This document shows, piece by piece, positions 15,972 through 23,458 of a stretch of 64,000 bases of DNA. Both the position numbers and the translations under genes were made by a program. How positions within the stretch are numbered: the stretch's first letter is position 1; each line of letters opens with the position of its first letter. The DNA is from UBA4733 sp036734945 (GTDB lineage Bacteria; Chloroflexota; UBA4733). The stretch covers positions 6,270 through 70,269 of the forward strand of contig DAIMXP010000027.1 in NCBI GenBank assembly GCA_036734945.1, given 5' to 3'. The notes beneath the pieces were generated by a model. That model made no database searches. It was not told where the DNA came from and saw only the letters and a list, made by a program, of their open reading frames with translations.

Positions 15972-16123
15972 AATCGTTTTGCCGGCTTCTCGGCTTTCCC
16001 CCTAACGCACCCCCTAATCACAACGCAACACCGGCAGACACAGCCACACGCTGCTGCACAATTCACGCACGAATCCAGAGGGAAACAGACACCGCCGGAC
16101 GCTGCAACACGCCTGCCTGAGAA

Positions 16124-16188
16124 CTTCAAAACCGTCTGCGGGGCGCGCGCGCCGTGTCCCGGGTGGGTTCGACTCCCATATGCCTCCG
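16124..16188 (+). tRNA. selC: tRNA-Sec (selC) 3' fragment, probable attachment site
   Basis: From the anticodon loop CTTCAAA (anticodon TCA at 16126-16128) to the discriminator base the sequence follows tRNA-Sec: anticodon-stem 3' strand ACCGT, long GC-rich variable arm ending GTCCC, T arm GTGGG-TTCGACT-CCCAT (5 bp with a terminal G-T pair as in E. coli selC), acceptor 3' strand ATGCCTCC and G73. CCA is not encoded. The 5' strand of the anticodon stem does not pair (GAGAA), and no GGAGGCAT-type acceptor strand lies upstream. So only the 3' half is present. Phage integration into a tRNA leaves exactly this, with the intact gene at the other end of the element. Confidence 0.85.
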
Positions 16189-16252
16189 CTCCTTCCATCC
16201 GGTAACTGCACGTCACCGATACAGAGCCCACGTGCGGTATCATCAGCGGGAT

Positions 16253-18565
16253 ATGGCAAAGCGAAAACAACCAGCACGGCGACATCATCAGCGCGAGTCC
16301 GCCGCCACTGCCGACCCCCGGCGGGCGGGCCTGCTGGCATTTCATTCTGGGCGTATGGACGATGCTATTGCCGCCTGGTCACAGGTGGCGCAGCAAGATC
16401 CGTCAGCCGCCGCAGCCCTCGCCGAAGCGCTATTCCGGCGTGCCACCCGCGCCGAGGCGCCGGCGACCGGGTTGGCCGACCTGCAACGGTCGGTCAAATT
16501 GGCCCCGCAGGACCTGCGCTATCGCTATCATCTGGGGCTGGCCAACCATCGGACCGGCAACCTGAGCACCGCTGTGGACTGTTACCGGGCGGTGCTGGCG
16601 CGCGATCCTTCCTGGTCCGGCGCCGGATACGTTTTGGCCCTGGCGACGCTGGAGCAGAACCCTACCGCCAACCTTGCCGCGCTCCCCGGCGCCACGCCGA
16701 TCGTGGCACGGCTGCTGGCGCCGGCGCAGGCGCTGCTCCTCGGCCACGCAGCTCCGTCCCTCGGCGACACGCCCCCGGAGCGGCTCTGGCAGGGGATCGC
16801 TGCGCTGCAAGGCGATGCGCATGATGCCAGGGAAGCGCTGGCTGATGAGCAGTCGATGGTCCACGCTGCGGCAGGGATCCGTGCCTACTATCATGGGGTA
16901 GCGGCGGCGGCCGATGGCGACATCGCTGCGGCCCTCACCGCCTGGCAGGCTGCCCAGCAGGCAGGTTTCGCCGGCTCCTGGCTCAGTACGAACCTGGCCG
17001 CCGCGCTGGTGCGCCGTCTGCTCGCCCTGGCGGAGGCAGGCGACCTCGCAGGCGCAGTGCCTATCGCCCAGATGGCACAGCCGCTGGCCGGTGAGCACAA
17101 CGCCCTGGCGTCTGTCGCCGTGGCGGTGCTGGATAAGGCGGCGCAAGCTTCCGCGGCGGCGGGTGACTGGCCCCGCGCTGCCACGCTGTGGGAGACTGCG
17201 CGTTCCGCCGTCGGCGGCGCGCCGGCGCTTGGTTCGCCGCGCTCGCTCTGGCACAACCTGGCGCTGGCCTACGAAGCGCAGGAACACTGGCTGGAGGCGG
17301 CCGACACCTGGCGCGGCCTCCTCCGTACCCGCCCTCGCGGTCGCGCTGTGGCCGGCGACGAGCAGGACATTGCCGCCGAACGGGCCGATCCCGGTGGTGG
17401 GCAGACCGAGGCCGGTGGCTTGAGCGAGGCGCACTGGTTGTGGGTGCGCCAACGGGTGATCGAATGCTACAAACGCGCCCGCCAACCGGGCGCTGCTGTC
17501 GACATGTACCGGCAAGCGATCAAGGCTGATCCGCACGACGTGAATCTGCGCATTGAGTTTGCCAGCGCTCTCCTGGCAAACGAGCAGGAGCAGGCGGCCG
17601 AGCATGAGCTGCACCGCGTCCTGGAGCGTGATCGCAGCAACGTCGACGCCCGCCTCCGGCTGGCCGAACTCGAGTCCGAGCGTGAGCACTGGCCGGCCGC
17701 CGCCACCTGGCTACGTGCGGTCCTGAAGGGGCACCCGGAGCGTGACGACGCGCGGCGGCAACTCGCCCAGGTCCTCAAAGAGGAGGGTGACGAGTGGCAC
17801 GACCTGGGCAAGCTGAAAGAGGCCGGAAACTGCTACGCGGAAGGCCAGCAGTTGGCGCCGGACGACCCGAATTTCTCTTTGTGCCTGGCCCGCGTCGCTA
17901 TCGACGGCCGGCAACGCCAGGCCGCCGCCGCCTTACTCGCGCGCGCCCTGGAGATCGGCGCCGATCGCCCAGAGGTCTATATAACAGCGATGGAGTGCTG
18001 GGGAGTCCTGGGCGATCTCGACGAGGCCCGTCGCATCCTGGCGCGGGCCGAAGCAGCCCTGCCGTTGACCAGTGAGTTCTTTGTCGAAGCTGCGCGCGTC
18101 TTGCTCACCGACCGCCGGGTTGGCGCGCCCGTCCTGGGAGCCCTGCCGCCGCCGGGACCGCCGACCGCCAGCCGTTGGGTGGCGTTCGCCCAGGAGCTGC
18201 TGGACCGTGCAGTCCACCTGAGCCCGGACGATCCGGGTGTCTTTATCGAGATCGCGACCGCGCTACTGGCAGCGCGGCCCGATCTGGCGCTGCGCTACGC
18301 CCAGGAAGCGGCCCGGCTGGACGCTGAGGAGCCGCGGACGTTGCAGTTGCTCGCCGTGACGCAAGCGGCCAACCGGCAGCGGCGCGAGGCAAAAGAGACG
18401 ATGCGCCGCGCCGCCCGCCTGGCTCGCCAGCAGGGCGACGGTGAACTGGGGCACGAAATTGAAGACCTGGCCTCAATGGTGGATAGCCCGCTCTTTGACC
18501 TGATGCTGAAGAGCATCTTCGCGGGAGGTTTGGAGGCACTCGATGAGCTCTTCTCCTCACTCTGA
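16253..18565 (+). CDS. TPR-repeat protein of an atypical Hsp70 operon
   Basis: A 770-residue protein starting MAKRKQPARR. It is made of tetratricopeptide repeats, clearest at about residues 80-150 and 420-730 (for example YRYHLGLANHRTGNLSTAVDCYRAVLARD), with Ala-rich helical stretches between. There is no signal peptide or membrane segment, so it is cytoplasmic. It overlaps the J-domain gene by 23 nt, with GrpE and Hsp70 following. TPR proteins in such cassettes probably act as scaffold or client adaptor for the dedicated Hsp70. It is the first chromosomal gene to the right of the attachment site. Confidence 0.85.
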   Translation: MAKRKQPARRHHQRESAATADPRRAGLLAFHSGRMDDAIAAWSQVAQQDPSAAAALAEALFRRATRAEAPATGLADLQRSVKLAPQDLRYRYHLGLANHRTGNLSTAVDCYRAVLARDPSWSGAGYVLALATLEQNPTANLAALPGATPIVARLLAPAQALLLGHAAPSLGDTPPERLWQGIAALQGDAHDAREALADEQSMVHAAAGIRAYYHGVAAAADGDIAAALTAWQAAQQAGFAGSWLSTNLAAALVRRLLALAEAGDLAGAVPIAQMAQPLAGEHNALASVAVAVLDKAAQASAAAGDWPRAATLWETARSAVGGAPALGSPRSLWHNLALAYEAQEHWLEAADTWRGLLRTRPRGRAVAGDEQDIAAERADPGGGQTEAGGLSEAHWLWVRQRVIECYKRARQPGAAVDMYRQAIKADPHDVNLRIEFASALLANEQEQAAEHELHRVLERDRSNVDARLRLAELESEREHWPAAATWLRAVLKGHPERDDARRQLAQVLKEEGDEWHDLGKLKEAGNCYAEGQQLAPDDPNFSLCLARVAIDGRQRQAAAALLARALEIGADRPEVYITAMECWGVLGDLDEARRILARAEAALPLTSEFFVEAARVLLTDRRVGAPVLGALPPPGPPTASRWVAFAQELLDRAVHLSPDDPGVFIEIATALLAARPDLALRYAQEAARLDAEEPRTLQLLAVTQAANRQRREAKETMRRAARLARQQGDGELGHEIEDLASMVDSPLFDLMLKSIFAGGLEALDELFSSL

Positions 18566-18956
18566 TCGCCCTGATCGACCCTCCCGGCGGCCGGCGGAAC
18601 GCCTGGCCGCCGGAATGGTCGCAGATCCCTATGCGGTGCTCGGCCTGGCGCGCACCGCCGGCGCGGAGGAGGTCCGGCGCGCGTACTTCGCGCAGGTGCG
18701 GGACCATCCGCCGGAACGGGAGCCGGAAACTTTCAAGCGCATCCGCGCAGCCTACGAGAGCCTGCGTGACCCGGAGCGACGCCTGGAGACAGACATGCTG
18801 CTACCGTGGCCGTGGGCTGACCCGTCACCACGGCGCCGCCTGCCGCCTTTTGATCTGGCGGTCCATCCTGAGGACGTACTTGCCGCCGCCCGCGCTTTCT
18901 CCGACCTGGGTCGCAGCGACTGGCATCACCAGTTTGGGAAGATCCCCCTGGCATGA
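18543..18956 (+). CDS. Atypical J-domain protein (HPD replaced by HPP)
   Basis: A 137-residue protein. Residues about 27-75 form a J domain: DPYAVLGLARTAGAEEVRRA, YFAQVRDHPP, then FKRIRAAYESLRDPERR. The invariant HPD tripeptide is HPP here, followed by ERE. That version is characteristic of a J-like family encoded beside TPR, GrpE and Hsp70 genes. In canonical J proteins the Asp is essential to stimulate the Hsp70 ATPase, so this protein may recruit rather than stimulate, or use another residue. The start could also be the internal Met at residue 25. Confidence 0.85.
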   Translation: MSSSPHSDRPDRPSRRPAERLAAGMVADPYAVLGLARTAGAEEVRRAYFAQVRDHPPEREPETFKRIRAAYESLRDPERRLETDMLLPWPWADPSPRRRLPPFDLAVHPEDVLAAARAFSDLGRSDWHHQFGKIPLA

Positions 18957-19822
18957 CGCGGCGGGATACCGCGACGACGCGCCCGACACTGCTGCGCCGC
19001 CTAATCCAGCGGCGGCAGACCTCGCTCCCGCCGCCGGGGGCCCCTTGGGCGCTGCCGTGGCTGCTGACCGAGCGCCTTGATGACCTCGATCGTGGGCTGA
19101 TCGTCCTCAGCGGACGCTTGCCGCCGGGCGGGCTTGATCTGGCTGCGCTGCAGCAAGCGGTTGCCGGTCTGACCACGCAGGTCAGCCGCGCCGGTCGCGA
19201 GCAGTTCAAGGCCAATGCCCTGGCGGAGGCGCAGCGCGACCAGATCGCTGAGGTGCTCGCGCAGTCGCGGCTGGCGCAAACTCGCTGGGAGGCCGAGCTG
19301 GCGACCTGGCCCGCCCGTTGTAAGGAGGCGGAAGTCGCAGCACGCCTGGATGTGGTGCAGCGCCTGCTGCCGGCCCTCGACGGCCTGGACGAAGCGCTGC
19401 GCGCCGGTAGCGCTGTGCTTGTTCGGGGGCCTGTCCCCGCCGCTGATCCGCGCCGCCGGCCCTTCCTGGCCAGGCTGCTCGGCAAGCGGGGAACGACTGA
19501 CCCGCCGCCGGAGGCGGAGCAGGCGTCCGCACTACGCGAGGCCATGCGCGCCTGGCTGGTTGGGCTGGAGTTCGTGCGTCAACGGTTACTGGACATGCTG
19601 GCGGCAGAGGAAGTTCGCCCGATTGAGACCCAGGGCAAGCCCTTTGACCCGCATTTTCATGTGGCACTGGAGGCTGTGTCGGCCGGTGACGGCCATCCCG
19701 CCGGCACGGTTGTCGCCGACATGCGCCGGGGCTACCGTGTCGGTGAGCGAGTGTTACGCTACGCGGAAGTGGCGGTCGCAACTGATGAACCGCCGGTCCA
19801 GCGCAAGGAGGATAAGCCGTGA
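18953..19822 (+). CDS. GrpE-like nucleotide exchange factor, long form
   Basis: A 289-residue protein, about 90 residues longer than usual GrpE. The C-terminal third is the GrpE beta domain: TQGKPFDPHFHVALEAVSAG, then GTVVADMRRGYRVGERVLRYAEVAVA. A central coiled coil (about 75-135) is the dimer helix. The N-terminal 70 residues and an Arg/Pro-rich insertion near 160-190 are unusual. It exchanges ADP for ATP on the Hsp70 encoded next, with which it overlaps by 4 nt (GTGA), so the two are likely made in fixed ratio. Confidence 0.85.
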   Translation: MTRRDTATTRPTLLRRLIQRRQTSLPPPGAPWALPWLLTERLDDLDRGLIVLSGRLPPGGLDLAALQQAVAGLTTQVSRAGREQFKANALAEAQRDQIAEVLAQSRLAQTRWEAELATWPARCKEAEVAARLDVVQRLLPALDGLDEALRAGSAVLVRGPVPAADPRRRPFLARLLGKRGTTDPPPEAEQASALREAMRAWLVGLEFVRQRLLDMLAAEEVRPIETQGKPFDPHFHVALEAVSAGDGHPAGTVVADMRRGYRVGERVLRYAEVAVATDEPPVQRKEDKP

Positions 19823-21603
19823 CTCAGAGTGTCGGCATTGACCTTGGCACCACCTATTCGGCGGTCGCGCAGGTGCAGGGCGGCACGCCGCGCATCCTGG
19901 CGCAGGGTGACGAGCGCATCATGCCCTCTGTTGTCGGCGTCACGCCCCAGGGCGGCATCCTGGTGGGCACGCCGGCGCGTAACCAGTACGTCCTCTATCC
20001 AGAGCGCACCGCCCGCTCCATCAAGCGGCGTATGGGCCAGACGACGCAGGTCACGCTCGGTGAGCAGGCGTTCACCCCGCCGGAGGTGTCGGCGCTGATC
20101 CTCAAAGAATTGAAGCGCCGCGCCGAGGCGCAGCTTGGGCAGCCGGTGGAGCGCGCTGTCATCACGGTGCCCGCCTACTTTTCCGATGCTGCTCGCCAGG
20201 CGACACGCGAGGCCGGTGAGCTGGCCGGCTTCAGCGTAGAGCGCATCATCAACGAGCCGACAGCGGCCGCCCTGGCCTATGGGCTGGACCGTGGCAACGA
20301 GCGCCAGATCATCGCGGTCTACGACCTGGGCGGCGGCACCTTCGATGTCTCCATCATCGAGCTGGACAGCGGGGTCGTGGAGGTGCGGGCGAGCCACGGC
20401 AACACCGCTCTGGGCGGCGACGACTTCGACCAGCGGCTGGTCGATGTGCTGGCCAGGCGCTTTGAGGAGGTGCATGGGGTCGACCCGCGCACCGACCGCC
20501 GCGCCCTCGCCCGCCTGGTCCGCGCGGCGGAGGCCGCCAAGATAGCGCTCTCCACGCACCCGTTTGCTCGCGTCCGCGAGGAGTACCTGCTCACGAAGGA
20601 TGGCCATCCGCTGCACCTGGACGTCGAACTGACGCGCGGGGAGTTCGAGGACTTGATTCTCGACCTGCTGGAAGGCACCATCACGTCGTTCGACACAGCC
20701 CTGAAGGACGCCGGCATCACGGCGAACGACCTGAGCCGCATCCTGCTTGTGGGCGGCAGCACGCGCATCCCGCTGGTTTCGCGTCTGGTGGCGGAGCGCG
20801 CCGGCCTTGCCCCCGAAATCGCCGTCGACCCGGACGAAGCGGTCGCCCTGGGCGCGGCGGTGCAGGCCGCCATCATCGCCGGAGAGCCGCTGGATGCCAT
20901 CCTTGTCGACCTGACGCCGCACTCCCTCGGCATCGAGGTCGCCGAGTGGCAGTTCGGTGAGTTTGTCCCAGGCCGCTACAGCGTGATCATCCCGCGTAAT
21001 ACCACCATCCCGACCTCGCGCTCGGAAGTGTACACCGCCATCACGCCGCAGCAAGAGGCGATCGAGATCAAGATCTACCAGGGGGAGTCATCCCTGGCTG
21101 CTCGCAATACGCTGCTGGGCGAGTTCCTCTTCGATCACCTGCGCCCGGAGGCGCCGGGCCTGGCGCCGCGCATCACCGTGCAGTTCGACTTTGACCTGGA
21201 CGGCATCGTCCAGGTGTCCGCTGTCGATCGCGGCAGCGGCAAGCAGGCCCGTAGCCAGGTCACGTCCGCGCATGCCCATATGAGCCCGGCCGAGATCGAG
21301 CGCGTGCGGGCTGACCTCGACGCGCTGGAGTGGGGCGACGTGGATGAGGAAGACGAGGAGGACGGCGGTGCTGCGGCGCTGGAGACCGGGGAGGCCGCAG
21401 CCACCGGCAACGGTACGAACGCCGCAGCGAACGCCCTCCTGACACGAGCGCGAGCCGCATCGGAGCGTGGCGTCGAAGAGGCCGGGGCGCTACGATCTGC
21501 CATGCTGGCGCTGCAAGGAGCTTTGTTTTCCGGGGACCTGACGGCGATTGAGCAACGCTCCGAGGAGCTGCTCAATCTTCTCTATGAGCTGGACGACGCC
21601 TGA
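19819..21603 (+). CDS. DnaK-like Hsp70 chaperone
   Basis: A 594-residue Hsp70 starting with GTG. The nucleotide-binding domain is complete: GIDLGTTYSAVA (6-17), AVITVPAYFSDAARQATREA, INEPTAAALAYGLDRG, VYDLGGGTFDVSIIELDSG and LLVGGSTRIPLV. The substrate-binding domain (about 370-500) is recognisable (DLTPHSLGIEV, IPRNTTIPTSRSEVYTA). The C-terminal lid is short, with an acidic DVDEEDEEDGG linker, and the conserved EEVD-like or disordered tail is absent. It differs from housekeeping DnaK in length and in its operon with TPR, J-like and GrpE-like partners, so it is probably a second, specialised Hsp70. Confidence 0.9.
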   Translation: MTQSVGIDLGTTYSAVAQVQGGTPRILAQGDERIMPSVVGVTPQGGILVGTPARNQYVLYPERTARSIKRRMGQTTQVTLGEQAFTPPEVSALILKELKRRAEAQLGQPVERAVITVPAYFSDAARQATREAGELAGFSVERIINEPTAAALAYGLDRGNERQIIAVYDLGGGTFDVSIIELDSGVVEVRASHGNTALGGDDFDQRLVDVLARRFEEVHGVDPRTDRRALARLVRAAEAAKIALSTHPFARVREEYLLTKDGHPLHLDVELTRGEFEDLILDLLEGTITSFDTALKDAGITANDLSRILLVGGSTRIPLVSRLVAERAGLAPEIAVDPDEAVALGAAVQAAIIAGEPLDAILVDLTPHSLGIEVAEWQFGEFVPGRYSVIIPRNTTIPTSRSEVYTAITPQQEAIEIKIYQGESSLAARNTLLGEFLFDHLRPEAPGLAPRITVQFDFDLDGIVQVSAVDRGSGKQARSQVTSAHAHMSPAEIERVRADLDALEWGDVDEEDEEDGGAAALETGEAAATGNGTNAAANALLTRARAASERGVEEAGALRSAMLALQGALFSGDLTAIEQRSEELLNLLYELDDA

Positions 21604-21733
21604 GCCTGGGGAACGCGGTCAGGTGCATGGTACGACCTTTGGCGATTGCCTATATCTAACACGCCTCGGACGATCAGGACTTCACCGACGCGGCATCGAT
21701 GCGAGACGATAAATGCAGCGTGGCAAAATTCAG

Positions 21734-23458
21734 TCAGCCCCAGTCAAACTGCCGCGCCAGGAAATCCGTCGTCACCTCCAGGATCAGCGGGCTGCCGTGG
21801 GGGCAGACGGTGGGCGCCTCCAGCACTGCCAGGCTGTGTAAGAGTTCACGCATCACTGGCGATGGCAACACCTGGCCACGCCGCAAGGCGGTGCGGCAGG
21901 CGACGGAGGTGCGTAGGCGGTCGAGCCAATGGTCGCCGGGCAAGGTTGCTTCGCGCCAGATGTCGTCGTCGCTCCCTGGCGGCGCGAGTACCGATGCGGC
22001 GCCCTCCACTGTCGGCACTGAGTGGACGAGGTAGGTCAGGCCCTGGAGGTGCTCGACGCGGAAGCCGAGTGTTGCCAGTTCTGCCAGACGCCCGGCGAAG
22101 CGGTCGGTTTGCTCCTTGCGCAGTTCCAGTACCAGCGGCTCGACCAACGCCTGGGCGGGTTGCGGCGTTCCTCCGGCGTTCAATCGTTCGTATAACAGGC
22201 GCTCGTGTGCCCGGTGCTGGTCGACCAGGTAGAGGCCGCTGCTGCCTTCGACGAGGATCAGGCTCTGGTGCAACTGACCCAGGAGCCGCATCTGGGGCAA
22301 CTCGGCGATGATGCGGCGGCCCTCGGCCAGGCGATCCTCAGGCGTGCGGTAGGGCCGGCGGCTTTCCCGCAACCGGCTACCGGCGAGCGTGCTGGGTAAC
22401 TCCGGCAAGCTGCCCTGGCGCAGACCCGGCGTCCAGGCGACCGCGTCGGGTTGCGCCGGCACCGCCGACAGAGCGCCGCGCACCGCACGGGTCAAGGCGG
22501 CGGCGATCTCCTCGCGGCGGCGTAGCAACACCTCCGCTTTTGTTGGGTGGACGTTCACATCAACATCGGTGGGATCGCAGGTCAGCAGCAGCACCGCAAA
22601 GGGGTGGCGGCCGCGCGGTAGCAAGGGCCGGTAGGCGGCTTCCAACGCCTCTCGCAACTCGGTCATCTGTACGGGCCGACCGTTGACGGCCAGCGTGATG
22701 CCTGCCCGCGTGGCGCGCGTCGCCGTGCGGTCGCCAATCCAGCCCTCCAGGGCGTAGCCGGACTGCGTCTCTGCCGGCAGACGCACCAGGCCGCGGCGCA
22801 GCGCCAGATCCCAACTCTCACCAACTGCCACCTCGACCTGGCCGGCGCCCGTCGTGCGCAGCAGCAGTCGGGCGTCAACCTGCAACGAAAAGCGCACCTG
22901 CGGGTGGATGACAGCGTAGCGCCGTACCAACTGGGCAATGCGACTGTTTTCGGCAGCAGGGCTGTCCAGGAAGCGGCGACGGGCGGGCAAGGCGTTGAAC
23001 AGGCGGCGGACCACCACGGTCGTGCCGGGTCGCCGTGGCGTCGGCGCCGAGTGGACAAGTTCTCCCCCGCTGAAGCTCAGTTGCCAGCCGCTCTCGCTCT
23101 CCCGCGTCGCGGAGATCAGCGTCACGTCGGCGATGGCGACGAGGCTGGCGAGCGCTTCACCGCGAAAGCCCAGCGTCTCGACCTGTTCCAGATCCGCCGC
23201 GCTGGCAACCTTGCTGGTGGCGTGGCGACGGCAGGCCAGTTCCATTTCGCTGACGGGTATGCCGTTGCCGTCATCGGCCACGCGCAGCAGCGTCAGGCCG
23301 CCGCCGCCAACTTCGATGATGATCTCTGTCGCACCGGCGTCAAGGGCGTTCTCCAGCAGTTCCTTCACAGCCGCTGCCGGACGCTCAATCGCCTCACCGG
23401 CGGCAACCCGTTCGACCAACTCCGGCGGCAGGAGCACGATCGTCCGGCGCTCGTTCAC
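21734..23458 (-). CDS. mutL: DNA mismatch repair protein MutL
   Basis: A 574-residue GHKL ATPase. Motifs: VAAGEAIERPAAAVKELLEN with the catalytic Glu, DAGATEIIIEV, DDGNGIP, ATSKV and TLGFRGEALASL. The C-terminal domain has the endonuclease-type motif DQHRAHERLLYE (usual form DQHAxxExxxxE, with Ala replaced by Arg here), ACRTAL and CPHGSP (usual CPHGRP). It probably nicks the strand to start mismatch repair, as in bacteria lacking MutH, but two motif positions are non-consensus. The start overlaps the mutS stop by 4 nt, giving a mutS-mutL operon. Confidence 0.95.
   Translation of the reverse strand: MNERRTIVLLPPELVERVAAGEAIERPAAAVKELLENALDAGATEIIIEVGGGGLTLLRVADDGNGIPVSEMELACRRHATSKVASAADLEQVETLGFRGEALASLVAIADVTLISATRESESGWQLSFSGGELVHSAPTPRRPGTTVVVRRLFNALPARRRFLDSPAAENSRIAQLVRRYAVIHPQVRFSLQVDARLLLRTTGAGQVEVAVGESWDLALRRGLVRLPAETQSGYALEGWIGDRTATRATRAGITLAVNGRPVQMTELREALEAAYRPLLPRGRHPFAVLLLTCDPTDVDVNVHPTKAEVLLRRREEIAAALTRAVRGALSAVPAQPDAVAWTPGLRQGSLPELPSTLAGSRLRESRRPYRTPEDRLAEGRRIIAELPQMRLLGQLHQSLILVEGSSGLYLVDQHRAHERLLYERLNAGGTPQPAQALVEPLVLELRKEQTDRFAGRLAELATLGFRVEHLQGLTYLVHSVPTVEGAASVLAPPGSDDDIWREATLPGDHWLDRLRTSVACRTALRRGQVLPSPVMRELLHSLAVLEAPTVCPHGSPLILEVTTDFLARQFDWG

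Larger units (their letters stand above)
1..16123. mobile_element. Right end of an integrated prophage or phage-derived element
   Basis: The stretch holds phage replication genes (AEP primase, zinc-finger P-loop helicase), small overlapping unknown genes, two excisionase-like HTH proteins, a frameshifting tail chaperone and a tape measure protein, then plus-strand cargo. Its right edge coincides with the 3' half of a tRNA-Sec gene at 16124, whose 5' half is absent; chromosomal genes begin directly after. The left boundary, and any integrase, terminase and capsid genes, are outside the window or absent. Whether the element is active cannot be judged from this part. Confidence 0.8.

Noticed and set aside
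16040..16188. A complete tRNA at the prophage edge
   Set aside because: No acceptor 5' strand or D arm matches; the anticodon stem is unpaired on its 5' side. Only the 3' half of tRNA-Sec is present.
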